A DNA stretch of 64,000 nt, taken from positions 11,284,001 to 11,348,000 of the forward strand of contig CM082594.2 of assembly GCA_040954595.2 (NCBI GenBank), in the 5' to 3' direction. This DNA comes from Balanoglossus misakiensis (lineage: Eukaryota; Hemichordata). The notes below the pieces were generated by a model that searched no databases, was not told the DNA's origin, and was given only the letters and a program-made list of their open reading frames with translations. Both the position numbers and the translations under genes were made by a program. Below, one piece after another: positions 1-13,305 of the stretch; positions within the stretch are counted from its first letter, which is position 1, and each line of letters opens with the position of its first letter.

Positions 1-2251
1 TGTATTTCAATGATCGTTTAGGAGAAACTGCCAGCAGAGAGATCAAATTTTGAGCAATAACTCCTATAACATGACTGCAATTGTGTCGCTTACAAACTAA
101 TAACTGTAATAGCAGACTTTATTTATTTCCAGCAGGGATCTTAATTCGTCTCAATAGCAAACGTTACTCACCAGGTATTGCTTTCTAGCACGCATGCTGT
201 GTTATTAATGGGATTGAAGCAGCTCTATAGCAGCAAGTCAAGTTGGACATCTTTTTCAATTTATTCACCTCTCATCAATATTTTGCAATTAAAAAATAGC
301 GTGTTGCCGTTTAACTGCTGTTGTATGTCTATCCTATGCTGAGACATGGTCAGCGTTTTTAAGAAGGTAAAATTATCATAAATATAGCTAGAACAGAAAA
401 GTCTATATTTTTTCTGGAAATAGATTCACAGAGTGCATCGTAGATAAAGTGTAAATTCTGCCTTTATCACAATTCCACAGAGATCAGACAAAGAAGTCTG
501 CTTTCATGGTTTTCAAGATAATACGATAGGTGGAATGAGGGAACATATGGGCTGATACATTAATAGCAACCAAGTTGTATGCTAAGCTCTTTATGCAGAC
601 TGTATTTATTTGAGAAAAGCTTCCAACCATAATCAGATCAGATTAGAATATGGCCAAAATACTTGATAATGGGACGATTCTGTTCTAAACGTATTTGACA
701 TGCATTAACATTTGAAACCGGTGCAACGTAGAAAATGGGTACTATAGGCATGTGATAGAGAAAAAGAACTAAACACACTTTTTGATTGTTAGTCCATGGG
801 AGGCGCTTGCTTTCATCACATGAGTCTATTTTCCATCTATCTTCGCTGTCAGATCGTAGTGCAAATATTTTGGAGCGACAAACATGTGCAAGTAAAAAGC
901 AAGAGTCCACAATATTCAATTTCCTACCACCACCTGACTTCATGAGTGAATTTCATGTACGCGATATGCACAAAGTATGCGGCGATTTGCTAGCCCATCT
1001 TTATACTCCCTTGCGATGCAGAAACCAGTCACTTTCTAAACACCAACTCCCGCTTTCACCACATATCTGCAGCAGCCGCATCGCCCTGACCTTCTCTGGA
1101 ATTACACATATTGTAATGACATGTGCCTTTCGTTTAAAGCTACTTGAAATGTAAACTGACTTGTAATTTGCCTAAAATGTTCTGAAACCATTACCAGGTA
1201 ATGACACCATTAGCACCGTATTAGACTCTACGCATGGCTGATCTTATGGTGATACACCTTCATTCGCTGAGATAAAAGAATGCAAACATTCATAAGAGTT
1301 TTTCTTCTGTTAATCTTTTCCTTGCGGTGTCTTTCTGATGAATTTCTCTCAGAACTTAGATTCCTGTGTTAGCGCCGCTTCTCCACTAGATTTAAATGTC
1401 ATCGCGCGCAGATATTTTCTGATCTGCAAAGTTGAGTACGGCACCAACTCTCAACATTCAAATGATGCGACTCTATGAAAAACAGTCGCAAGTAAAAAAA
1501 AACCCTGAAAGTATACAAAATGTATCGAGTTCCCACAAGGTGCGTTTTGTGACTAATATACTTTAATTTACTGGGGCGAGCACTACCCATTTATGTTCAG
1601 ACAGACCCACCATTAGCAATTGCCTTGAAGTGCTGGCGGCCATCTTCCTTCCTTTTTCTATACGGCATCTGTAATTATTTTTAATGTTTCTATCGAGTCA
1701 ACCGTTGCTTCGAATTCGAAACCAGAATGGTCAATGAAAAGATAGATGGTTTTATCAGCTACGATATTTAAACTCAGGAGTAAATACTCTCTATCTGTCT
1801 GTCTGCCATTGTTTTTAGTCATGGTAATTAACTTAAGTTTAATTCTGCGAAAACCCAGTGTTTGTCCATTTTTTAAAGATGTTATGGATATTCACGAATA
1901 GCGTGGGACATTTCTGCAATTCAACAAATGGAGACACAATTCAATGTTTAGATGCGGCAACACTTCACTGAAAATTATGTAGCCTCCTTGCTTGGCAAGT
2001 TTCTAATATTCGAAAGAGGATGACACATAGGCGTCATAAACGTCTCTATTTCAATCAAAGTTTGGGATACTTTGGCATTTTTAAAAAGTACTTTAGTACA
2101 GTACTTGTTTTCAGATTACTTTCATACTGATATATTTGAAACATACAACCCTGGTTAACAGACATTGACGCAATAAAAATCCCTGAAAACTCATTTTCTT
2201 TGTCAGAGAACAACATTCCTGTTCGATGTAGTATTCCGACTATTGTCAAGA
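1..2251. other. No gene recognised
   Basis: AT-rich DNA with only short, unconvincing reading frames on both strands. A minus-strand splice-donor-like GTGAGT lies near 166-171 behind a short open stretch, but no complete exon can be supported. I see no RNA gene or clear repeat. Confidence 0.5.
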
Positions 2252-2912
2252 TAATTGGGGGCACAAGCGCCCTCAGGCGGCTTGTGCCCCCATTGTTATT
2301 GTTGGAATTTTTCTTTATTATTATTATTCTTCTTCTTCTTCCGAGAAAATCGGCCAGGTAGATCTGGGAAACCGCTGCACCTAGGGGGCTGAAACTTGGT
2401 AGGGTGGTAGGGGCCAATGAGTAGACGTGCAGTGGCTCGTGAATATTTAATTAGTCACGTGACCTGGCGGCCATATTGGATTTCCTGAAAATCGTTAAAC
2501 GAGTCCTTCTCAAAAGCTGCTGGGCCGATCGAGTTCAAATTTGGTGTGCAGGTAGCCTACCTTCTGTCCATCATTTTACCCCTTGAAATCATGACGTCAC
2601 ACATAAAGTTTTTTTGCTACAATTGTTTTTCTGAAAAACTACTTAAAACTTTAAAAATCTTCTTCTCCAGAACCAGCGGTTACCGAGTCTCGGGATTTGG
2701 GATATGTGGTCACCTAACCTATGTCTATCAAGTTTGCGAAGCGCACTGTGATTGGTCGATCATTATGGCGGCCATGTTGGATATTCGGAAAACCATTGAA
2801 AAGTGATAATTCTGTTTTGTAGCCAAAATGTTGACAGCATGGAAATTCTTTTTTTGGATATGAGTCATCATATGACCGGAAGTTGTCACAATTTTTCGGG
2901 GCAATTTTCACA

Positions 2913-3420
2913 TGACCTTTGACCCATTTTAAACAACTAATTATATATGCATAATCCCCATACCTCCTCTTGTCAAAGCACCACAGTCATGAATTTTGTG
3001 GACATGGATACCAATGCTGCCAGGACATGACACAAATATTTTGGTATTTTTGACAATGACCTTTGACCTATTTCTGAAACATAATTTTTCTGCATATCTA
3101 ATTCCATGCTACCCAATAGGGCTAGAGGTCTGGTATTGGTTGGACATGGCCCACTCTGGGGTCAAAATTTTATGCCCTAATTTTGGGTGACCTTGGGTGA
3201 CCTTTGATCTACTTTCCCATATCTCAGCATCCAGAGCAGTTAGAGCCCTGGCTTTTATGGGGATCGAGCACATAATGGAGTCCTACACAAAACCTCATTA
3301 ATTATGTGCATACCTAATTGCAGGCGAACCAATAGGGCTAGGGGTCTGGTTTTTTGTTGGATCTAGACTAGTATGGGGTCCAAATTTTTTGACCAATTTT
3401 GGGGTGACCTCAGGTGACCT
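2913..3420. promoter_or_regulatory. Cluster of DR1-like nuclear receptor half-site pairs
   Basis: Direct repeats of TGACCT spaced by one base occur at 2913-2925 (TGACCTTTGACCC), 3057-3069 (TGACCTTTGACCT) and 3198-3210 (TGACCTTTGATCT). Further TGACC half-sites lie near 3188 and at 3402-3420. The one-base spacing is the DR1 arrangement bound by HNF4, RXR and PPAR/COUP-type receptors. Whether any receptor binds here is unknown; they may simply be part of the repeat consensus. Confidence 0.4.
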
Positions 3421-3471
3421 ACTTTCCCATAACTTGGTATCCCCAGCAGATACAGCCTTGGCATTTGCTGG
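3092..3471. repeat. Internal direct duplication, period about 216 bp
   Basis: Copy 1 starts at 3092 and copy 2 at 3308. Both run through the landmarks GCATA(T/C)CTAATT, CCAATAGGGCTAG(A/G)GG, TCTGGT, GGGGTC(A/C)AAATTTT, GGTGACCT and CTACTTTCCCATA in the same order. The copies have diverged by substitutions and small indels. They lie inside the 2.25-3.5 kb element, which therefore probably grew by internal duplication. Confidence 0.65.
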
Positions 3472-3525
3472 TCACCATGGGAACCGCTTGTGCCCCGCCA
3501 ACGCTGCTTGCAGCTTTAATTTTAA

Positions 3526-5700
3526 CAATTATTTCTGTGGACCATGATATAAATTCTTCATTTTACAAGTACGTATATCTCATTAAATGAAAATAAATAA
3601 ATACATAATTTGAGCTTTTAATTTAAATAATAAAATTTCAAAGATTCATTATTGTGACAGCCATGTTCTGTTTCGGTCAATATGAATCAGAAATTTAATG
3701 ATACCGCTTATGTCGACCTTTATTCCACAAAACAAACGGAAACTATTCATTCGCGCAATTTAAAGACGTCATAATATGTGCCTACGTGTAACGTGCTTGA
3801 CATATGGGTGGAAATAATCGTAACCTAATAAAAGTGAAGTTGACACTACAAATGAGAATGTTATAAGTTCAATAAATTATCCAACAGCTTCTGATCCTTT
3901 GATGTTCTGGACAAACATGGAAAGTGGAAAGCTATCCACAACCTAAATGTACGCCAAACCTTCACATCCAAGTCACAGCATGGCCCAAGAATAAGAAATA
4001 GCCGACGTTAAATTGGGCCATGCCTGCTTTTAAGGATTAAGAAATCTGGCTCCATAGAGATAATGTAGCGGTACATATTCTTAAGAATTTAAAGTGGATA
4101 TTGAACAATGGGGAAACGGTTCGCAAAACTGTTTCATGTACGAACTGATTCATTGTGTAAGGCTGATGCCGATGCCATGATCATACACAAGTTACTCGCA
4201 GATCAAATTTTGTATCTTATTTTTCTTCAGGGAAAAAACAATGTGATGTACCGATTGTGTTTTTGACTTCACGAAGATATCCAACCAGGCAAGCACAGTG
4301 TCATTTCACTCCGAGACAAAACCTGTTCGGATGAGTGTCTGTACGTGTTTCTTTCTGTTCTGCCAGCACTCTTTTTAATTATTCGCTGAGATAACACCCA
4401 AGGCGAGAATTGAACAAAGTTCTTCACTCAGCTTAAAATATCTTTGCTTCGGCATAGCAGTGCTACTCCATACCTCGAACTTTCCCCCTGGAGAGCGTTG
4501 TAATAACGTGGAATGTGTTCGCTAAGCTGAACACTCCAGTGATTTTACGCTTGAAATGCTCTCCAAAAAATGCTGGGCCCTTGTCTCATCCTGCCGCAGT
4601 TTCCTATTCTGGAAATTTCTGGAGGGAACTGTTGGTTGCACATGTTTCGTCGGGTTTCTATTAGGCCATTCAATTCGTATTTGTTGTATAACGTTTTCTA
4701 CTAGACTACAAATACAATGCTACTAAACATATTTAACTTTATTTAAGACTTGCATGTATTATATAAATGGCTTCGGAACATCCTGTTTGGCGTAACTGTA
4801 GAACGGGAAAGGTCTTCACAATGTGTTGTTTTAATTGGTAAAAATAAAGTTTTGTCTCGCATGAATCTCATAGCATTGAGGGATGTCAGTCCATACATAC
4901 ATACGTCAAAATAGCATGTCTAGCCAGATATGAATTCTATAAGTATACAAGTACATTAATATGTATGATTTACACCAGAGAAAACAAAAAGTGAAAAAAT
5001 TAAAGTTGCAATGAAGTGGGTACTTCCCACTTAATACAGATTGTTCATTTTGTTTGAACGCTCAAAGACATTGGCATCTACAGACAATGGTTTTCATGAA
5101 ATACTTTTCATAGTGCATTTAGCATTAAACAAAATATGGGAAATTCAACATCCACAAGTTCCCACGCATACATTTCCTGCGGCGATATAGCAACGCAAAC
5201 AAAGTATTTAGAACTGCATCTATCTTTCTCTGATGACCAAGTCAAACCACACCCTATAAGACACATTCACCTTCACGCCAGACTCCAGCCCCACTGTTCC
5301 ACCCAATGGCTATTACCTTTGACATTTAAATTAATCTCAGGAATAATCTTATGAACAGCAATCGTGGATGCCGAATGACGTGCGCTGGAAATCGAGATAA
5401 TTTTCAATCGGAAGAACTCATTCATCACAATCTTTGAAAGTAGAGACAGGGAACCAGCAAATGAAATTGGGCTGGCGTAATGATTTAAACGCCACGATTG
5501 TTCTCACGCAAATGAATCAACCTAGAGCCTGCAAACTTGTTTTCTTTGAATTACCCCCCTTTTCTTCCTTTTGCATTTAGCTGACTAATTTTCCTCCTAC
5601 ACGATCCATAAATTTCAATTTCTGCCAAAGTTACGGTAGCTCTTTTAGCCAAGTATCGTTGTCCATGGAAACGGAATAACAAATGAGCACCACAAGTCCA
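3526..5700. other. Intergenic, upstream of EF-hand gene 1
   Basis: No gene recognised. A short hairpin-like inverted repeat AAGTGGGTACTTCCCACTT lies near 5014-5032. The last 200 bases contain two TGCAAAT-like octamer variants (about 5508 and 5570), which may belong to the promoter of the gene at 5.7 kb. Confidence 0.45.
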
Positions 5701-5707
5701 TATAAAA
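5701..5707 (+). promoter_or_regulatory. TATA box of EF-hand gene 1
   Basis: TATAAAA sits 91 bases before the ATG at 5792. That places the expected start of transcription near 5730 and gives a 5' UTR of about 60 bases. The box lies just upstream of a clear first coding exon, which makes it believable. Confidence 0.6.
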
Positions 5708-5791
5708 CCCGGTACAGTTTCCCAACACCAGTCTTTTACAAGCAAGTCTGTCGAAGATACTGTTACGCACTATCGGCAAGTTTCCGGCATA

Positions 5792-8599
5792 ATGCAGAAG
5801 TTATCAGGTAAGAAACATGCCATGTATTCTTTACTTTTTAAACTACCTCTTTTTGTTAATCCAGTATGGAGTATTCTGTAACGCACAAAGCATTCAGAAA
5901 ATCAAGACCTTTGCATCAAAAATCATGGCTTAAACACTAATGATTAGTTTTACTGTGGATAATAAAGCACAGCATAATCTGACATATAATCATAATCTCT
6001 CAAGGTGTATTGATATGTCTGAAACTTGGCGTAATATATCGTGCAGACTGTGAAACTATCTGTCGCCATGACTAAAGTTCTGCACTTGCCATGTTTACGG
6101 AAATACAGAGGACTGCATATATAGTTGTGCGTCGGAAAGATAGAAAAATTCAGATTTCTAGCTTATGTGATCTTGCATTTTGTCGCAACTTACAGAAAAA
6201 AAATGTAAAGGGGCGGGGGGAGAACGCTTGCAGCGAAAAAATTCAATGGTCTGTGCTGCCTGATGTCTGAGACATGTCTAGAAAAAACATACCGACATAG
6301 CTAAAATCTCTATTTAAATTCTTTAAATTGAAAAAAGTCAGTAGAAGATTAAGAACGTCAAAAATGATATTTCTCACGCGTCGGTATTGTGTTGGAATGT
6401 TATGGCCACAAGCGCCTCGCACATTGCTGATTAAATTTTGATAATTTTTGGAATACATCGAAGATGTACACACAGAAACATGTACAAGACGGATTGCAGC
6501 GATCGGCAAACACTATTTAATTTTCTGTCTTTTTTTCCTTGTGGTCAAATATCGAAAATAGCGCTTCATGCAAAGAGCGGTTTACATACATGTTTATCAT
6601 TACGATAAGTGGTTCCTTTACACGAGACAGGAGGAATAGAAGCAATACTCCTGACGTATTTGTACAGTTCATCAGTCTGCCACCCAAGGGCGATGGATGT
6701 GGGGAATTATCAAAGTTATAAAGTATTCTTATTAGAAAAGTGGTTTCAATCTGCAGAAACTGCATGCGAGCAACAGATCGCTGTGTCTGGCTGAGAAAAT
6801 TGACAACTTTTACACAGTCAACTAAAGTTACAGTCGCAGTTTTACGTTACTCTCTGTAATCCTATGGATGCCATACCTCAGAGTGGGGGACTATATCATT
6901 TAGGTTCAATACTTTTAGCCGACTTTATGTATAGAGCTCGTCAAATATTTACTAAATGCCATACTGCATGCATACAACAAAAGTTAACTTTTCTCCTGTA
7001 ACTGAAGTACTCTATTCTAAAAGTTGGTGTTGAGACACATAGTCTAAAAAGAGACAAAGTTTTACCACACTCCGGACAAATCGTCAGGTTTCTTCACTCT
7101 GCCTTAAACAAGGGAAGCTTGAGAAAGATCAACGCTGTGTGTTTCTATTCTGTCTGCTTCTCAAGTTACATGTGAAACCAGAGCAGAAACCTTTTCTCCC
7201 AAACAAATCGTAGTTGTGTGATAACACACCATATAGATCAACTTCAGGGTGGCCTTTTGAAACATTTATATGTGCAAATCAAACACTGAGTGAATACCCT
7301 CAGTGACATTCTTTAGATCAGGTACTCAAGGAGATAACAGAATAATATTAGAGTAATATAATCCATAGAAAACCATGTGTACCGATAAATGTGATCATAT
7401 GTGATCTTTTTTTCAATTTTCAAATGCCGAGTGGTTGTTAAGAGATCGGAACAACCACCCACATACAAAAAGAGTTAACTTTGATATTGTTCGTTCAACA
7501 TGTTGTCATGGGTAACAGATTGCTGTTTTCTGTGAATTTTTGAACCCGCAATTCTTCTAGAATCTAATAGCTTTAAACATAGCCATTTGTGTTGATAGCT
7601 TTTACAAAAAGACGAGAGATTTATAGTGGAGTATATTGATTGTCTGTGCAGATATTCAATAGAATTAAACCAAGGAAATGACATTTTTCTATTGATCCTT
7701 TACACTTGGACTTCAGATGTACAAACAACACAGCCATAAACAGGACGAAAGGAGTAATATTGTCTCATTTGTCTCTTTTAGTTACAATCACAGTTTGCAT
7801 CGTCCTGACATGCCTTCTGATCTCGACCAGCGAAGGAGCATGTCGAAGTCGATGGAAGGTTTTCAGCATGGCTGCTTGCAAGAGATCGGAACAACCAAAT
7901 GTTAAAGACTATCTTACAGAGTTCAGGATATTTGATTTAAATGACGATGGTACCATTACCTTCGACGAAGTCGAGGAACTTGAAGGCTTTCTCAAAGGAA
8001 TGGATTATAATGGTAAATTCACTAAATATCAACTGAATTGTTAGACGTAGCGGCTTGATAACAAAATCAGATAAACGATAAAAGATGATTTTGTCTTGAA
8101 ATTATCTACTTTTTCTTGCACAGGATGAAACAATAAGCTTATCTACAGAGTGCATCCACGTAGTTCTTTAGATCCCTACCGTAGATAAAATTCATTTTGT
8201 AGACGCAATTTACATTTGTCAACTTATGCAACCATCACTCTCACTCACTTGCTCACTGACTGATTGACTCACTCACTCACTCAACCACACACATTTCGCG
8301 AAATATTCAAGTCTTTCTTATGCTGTCTTGCTGTGTTGGCTGGTACAAACAGGCTCACTTTCATTCAACCATATACATTCATTACATTTAGGAGTACATG
8401 TACTTTTTTGTCTATACACAAGCATATAAAATGCGAAATAATAGCCTCTCATGTTGGAAAAAAAGAAAACCACATTTACTTTTAATGCGCCGCACCAACT
8501 AATGGTTTGTTTGTGTTTATTTCAGGAGATCAAAGAGTAAGCCTGACGGAATACATAATGGACGCAGAGAAGTCAGAAAGCGACGGACTCAATGTGTAG
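5792..8599 (+). CDS. Secreted two-EF-hand calcium-binding protein, gene 1
   Basis: Three coding exons at 5792-5807, 7782-8012 and 8526-8599 give a 106-residue protein; all junctions are GT-AG and both introns are phase 1. Residues 1 to about 24 form a signal peptide with a hydrophobic core (VCIVLTCLLI). The mature part begins with two cysteines (26 and 38) around an RWKV motif. Two canonical EF loops follow: 57-68 DLNDDGTITFDE and 80-91 DYNGDQRVSLTE, with acidic residues at positions 1, 3 or 5 and Glu at 12. Gly83, position 4 of loop 2, is split by intron 2. The tail is short and acidic. The protein should be exported and bind two calcium ions; its exact role is unknown. The start was chosen for the TATA box 91 bases upstream, an A at -3 and the phase match to exon 2. 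Genes at 15.0 and 28.4 kb are paralogues. Confidence 0.85.
8239..8284. repeat. Degenerate CTCA/GACT simple repeat in intron 2 of gene 1
   Basis: A run of CACT, CTCA and GACT units (CTCACTCACTTGCTCACTG and similar) ends in three CTCA copies. It is intronic low-complexity DNA with no visible function. Confidence 0.6.
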
Positions 8600-11500
8600 A
8601 TGAAACCAAGTTTTGTTAAAATTTCAGATATACGGACATTACCCACCCCACAGCCTAGACGTAGGTGTTAGAGAATGCCCCATTTCTGCACTTTGATAGT
8701 TTTGAGTTTTGTTATCAAGACACCCCCATACTTAATGATTTCTTTATCGCTTTCCTTCATTCATCACGGCTCGGCAAAACGCAGACATTGTCAAATTAAA
8801 GACACGGCATATAGGATATTGATCCATTAAGTCAAACGGATAGTATTTCGACTGATGTTGCAGACAGCGATATCGCTGATTATTCCAGAGATTCTGGCTC
8901 CAAGAAGCAACATGAGTATGATTATCCAGATAGCTCAAACTGCCAACAAATCTTTCCCTATGCAAAATACATGTATCCTTGGATATCAGATTGTCTACCC
9001 AAACAATTTACTCTACATCAATTTTGTCGGTATTAAAAAGATATTTTGGGATGTTATATTACTTAGAGACATTTTACCTAGGGGGTTGTTTACTTGAACT
9101 ATGTCTTATTTTGCCTCTGTGTGGGGGATTTCCATAACGGAATGAAACGGTTGAACAGGGAGAGCTGTTGATTTACTTCACTTTAGAAATGTAAAAACAA
9201 GATTCTTAAGCTTTGAAATCATTGAATGGTTGCCTCGGAAACCGACTTGCATTATTTGAATTTGGTTCCTAAGATTCTTTCTTATTCACCCAATGTATGA
9301 CTACCGATTTATTCCGTTGCTATAGTAGCATAGATGCACCAAACAAAGTCCTTCAAAGTAACACGTTCTATCTTTAGCTCTGATTGTTGGTAATATTTTA
9401 CATGACTTCTCGATTTGTACATAATAAAACAAGGGCATCGTAATTACCTATATGCATCCTATTTGTAGCAAACAAGTGAAAGTATGTGCATTTTATTTGT
9501 TGCCATGGTTTTAACCGGTTCTTCTGATAAGAAGCCGTTGGTAATTAAAACATGCGAGACAATTTGGTTTAATTTGAGGAATACTTTTCCCTGGCTTGTC
9601 AAATATTACTACTTTCATGAATGGAAGTTAATATGTCCTTATAGGACATCGCCTAATAAAACATTTCGAAACTGTTGATAACAAAAGAGCGGTCCACCTA
9701 CTTGTGAGAGTGTCTAAAAGTGCAATCTCTAAGAACATACCAAGCATGTGCATGAAAGATTTTGATCACAAAAACAATAGTGCCCCAGGTCTTTTATATT
9801 AACTACTCCTGCGCTCAGGTGTAAATATTAAAGGAGAACCATGGCCCTGATTCTGAAACATCTGATGCCAACAAGGCAGTGGCCAACTGAACTAAATCTC
9901 AGACCCATAGAAAGCAGAAAAACTGTGATTGGAAATAACCAACACGCAGCCAAATTAGAAGCCAAATGAGCACACTCGGGGACATTTGAAGTGGGCACTG
10001 TATGGATGCATGCAGATTTGACCACAAACACCCTTTTGCAAGTAAGAAGTTTTCAGGTACATCGTAGATATACTTTGATACAAATTTGCGAATCGACTTT
10101 CGCTTCTCAGATTGCGTTTTGGTGTTACTTAAGCATTCAACTACATTGCAGCATCGCCACCAATCTATTACTCTTTCCAATTGTCTGTTGCCTCCGTCTC
10201 ATCTCCAGCTAACCCCTCTTGATCTTTGCATAACATTGACGCGCGTCAATTACAACTGTCGCGGTTTGCTGTCGCCATTTTGTGCTATTCAGCCAGGGCT
10301 CAGGATTTCCTGCAGGAAGGCCTTCCGCACCTTCAATCAAGGCCAGGCTCTTCGTCACAAAATGCAGCCATTAAAACTGTCTTGGTTTCCATAGATACTG
10401 TTGTCGTCACTGAATGCTTATAATCTTGTTCCCCACGAAATTGTCAAATTTGGACAGGCCAGTTAATTGCGCAATAATTTACTTGAAGTCTATTTGAAAC
10501 TTGTAATGATGGCTTTCTTGGGTATGCGGTTCTGAAACTGCCTTAAACAGCAATTTGCACAAACACTGGCTTGTAAGCGAGGTTGGTAACTGCGTCAAAA
10601 CAATTACAGCTAGATTGACTCATCCGTACATTCAAGTTTTGTTTCTATCCTGCGCATCTTTCTGAAGCACCTCTAGCGATATTTGTTGTAACTAAAACCC
10701 CTTGGTCGCCATGAGAACATTCTACTATGATTTTCATCAACATGCTGTTGATGCTACCAAATGATTACACAACATGGAATACTGGGATTTGGGAAAGAGC
10801 GGTCTACAAAATATAATCGCCAACTCATCTACTACTGCTATTACAAAACACTTACACAGACAAAATAGAGCAAACAGAGCTTAATCCAACAAAAGAAGTG
10901 TGTAACAACAACAAAACAAAGACAACAACATCAACAACAACAAACAAATATAGACACAAGAAAAAAACACCCAAGAATTTCACACACTGAGGACTGTCAA
11001 TCCAGTTGGCTGTTTGATACAACTGTGGATTGATAGCAGGGCATATTGTTTGAGTAGAAGTTGTGTAAATCTGTCCTGACAAAAGTTACATGACTAAAAT
11101 TTCATAGAATATAAACGTCCTTGTGTTAAGTGTTTAATTAGCAAAGTTTCCCCTGGTAGTCGGTTACAGACAACATATTAGTGAACAGATGTAATGTGAT
11201 TTCGGTCTTATTTGAGCTCACACACATAATGACTAACTACCCGAAAAAAGATTGACTGCTGTAATGTGTGATGCGCCACCAGTGGTAACTTGCTTATGGG
11301 AATCTGTCACAGCGAGTGAATGTCAATCGTTGATGCGACTCTGTATCTTGAATCTATGTGGAAAGGCTGATTCAAGATACTATAGATGGTCGGCTGCAGT
11401 TATGGTTCAGGCAGGTTTTAACATTTGCCCTTTTAAATATGAAACATTAGGGCTGAATGTCAACTACACACTTTAATCTAGGTGTTCAATCTATATGTTG

Positions 11501-13298
11501 TGTAAGATACAGGTTAGCACCATCAGTTAATTTTGTATAGTAGATACCCTAGACAGAATTAATACATTACTTTTTTCTTAGTATGTTTGTAAATTCGGTA
11601 CAGGGCATCAGCCCATCATGGACACAAACTGAGATGAAATGATCAGATAAGAAGAGAGGAAAACTTGGAAAAAGATAAAAAATAAATGTCGAAGCTTGTT
11701 TTCTTTAATGGTACACCATTGTCTCGAAACAACTCCTCGAAAGGGACGCTATCGGCATTTTATACGTGCATGTGAATGCGTAGGTGATAGCTGAAAAATT
11801 GTCAACATTTACTCTACGTCGTTAGGTGGCGCTGTCTTCTAAAGACGATGCTATGAGATGACTCCTTGTGAATGTGGTTTAATTCTATAACTATAGCTGG
11901 CGCTAGTTACTTGGTATGAATCGGGTTACCTACGATTCAGCTATTTTGTTGAGCCGAACAATCACATTTACGCCCTCTACATGGACATGCACTGCTTTGG
12001 CAAATTCCAATAAAAGCACACATGCCTTGGATTTGGTGTGGCAAAAGTTACTGTTTTTCTGGCCTCACCAAGTTGAAATAAAAGTAATATTTTATGGTTG
12101 ATCATGTGATAGTGGTCAAATCCAATGGTGAGTGGCTCATACACACTGTTTATATATACAGCACTTAGTACATTTATTCATTCATCCGTAAAATCAATTG
12201 CAGTGAGTGTTGCCCTGTCTATGGATTGTGACAGCTACCTATTTCGCCGCAGAACAGCCAAGTGGTGGCGCAATTAGTTTTTATTTCAGACTTTAGCAAA
12301 AAGTGACACAGTTACTAAAGGCAGAAATACAAAATTTGGACAAGTAAGGGTAATAAATGCACATAGATAAAATTATCTCGTATACATCCGGGCGGGGTAT
12401 GATGCGAGAATGTGTCTCCATGTTCGATCAATATGCTGTACCTTACCCCTTTGGGCCCAAGTCTATTTCTGTCATATTTGATTTCAATCGCACTTGATCA
12501 CAACGTCAAGTATTAGAGTTGATGATAATACACATCCCTAATGGTTTCGATCATAGAGTGAATTGTGTAAGGTGGTCAAACATAAACTCGTGGTTCACAG
12601 ATAAAAATAGAAATGTGATACAGGTTTACCCACTGGCGTTTTTATTTTCTCTGGAAAAATGCTTAACAGGCTAATTTGGATGAGAGATATTACAAGAGGG
12701 ACATGGGAATTTAGATCCAATTTTTCCAAAGCTCCTCAGCAATTTAAAAACCATAGAAGAATCACACAGACCATGACCTACTTGGTGTGTACGTACAGTG
12801 GTGAAAGTAAAACTTAATAGGATCCTATGCTGACATAATGTCATGTGTCATTTGTTTTTATTATGTTGATTCAGAGACGAGAGCAGTACGGAAAAGAAAA
12901 TGCATGTGATTTTTTCGTAGCGAGAAATGCCATCGGTGACATTGTCTTCCTAAAATTGTATTTTAAAAAGATACAAGACCGGTTTTGTTCCAATCTGTCA
13001 CGTTTTTGTCCTCCTGTCAGTACATATGGTGATGGCGTCAATATTTTTTCATACTGCAAGAAGTGTCAACGATGACAATTTTTTTAAATACGTCATCCTA
13101 CTGTGAGTGTCATCAGTCATGCTTCATCACGTTGACGTGAAGACAAAAGGCAAAAGAAGCAAACGCAAATATATTTATTTATAGAATTTAGGGACCATTT
13201 CTTGTTGGCGTAATAATGTTTCATGACGTGGATGTGACTTTGAACGTACCACATCGTGCGTGATTGCCTACAATGCACGGAAATTTAACCCGAGTTTC
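8600..13298. other. 3' UTR of gene 1 and intergenic DNA
   Basis: The first 0.8 kb is probably the gene 1 3' UTR. The remainder has scattered frames of 60-100 codons that overlap each other on both strands and show no domain, signal peptide or splice context. A CAACA-rich low-complexity patch lies around 10905-10950. No RNA gene seen. Confidence 0.45.
9423..9428 (+). terminator. Candidate poly(A) signal for EF-hand gene 1
   Basis: This AATAAA is the first good hexamer I found downstream of the gene 1 stop codon (8599). It would give a 3' UTR of about 0.8 kb. There is no cDNA support, so a closer variant hexamer could be used instead. Confidence 0.3.
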
Positions 13299-13305
13299 TA
13301 TAAAA
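13299..13305 (+). promoter_or_regulatory. TATA box, probable promoter of EF-hand gene 2
   Basis: TATAAAA lies 1.7 kb before the gene 2 start codon. A splice acceptor (TCTCAG, 14961-14966) 33 bases before that ATG suggests a separate 5' UTR exon starting near 13330, the same layout as in gene 3. The donor of this UTR exon was not identified, so the link is an inference. Confidence 0.4.

Larger units (their letters stand above)
2252..3525. mobile_element. Non-autonomous repeat element with GGGGCACAAGCG termini
   Basis: The left end carries GGGGGCACAAGCG (2257-2269). The right end carries its inverted copy CGCTTGTGCCCC (3485-3496), so the element has short terminal inverted repeats. A second inverted copy at 2278-2291 lets the left end fold into a hairpin. 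Inside are an AT- and pyrimidine-rich run (2295-2340), two GGCGGCCAT-type motifs, an internal direct duplication and several TGACCTTTGACC-like motifs. No transposase or reverse transcriptase frame is visible. Together these point to a non-autonomous DNA element or a chimaeric interspersed repeat. The exact ends and any target-site duplication are not resolved. Confidence 0.6.

Noticed and set aside
142-200. Minus-strand MRARKQYL followed by a GTGAGT donor
   Set aside because: Eight codons are too few to support an exon.
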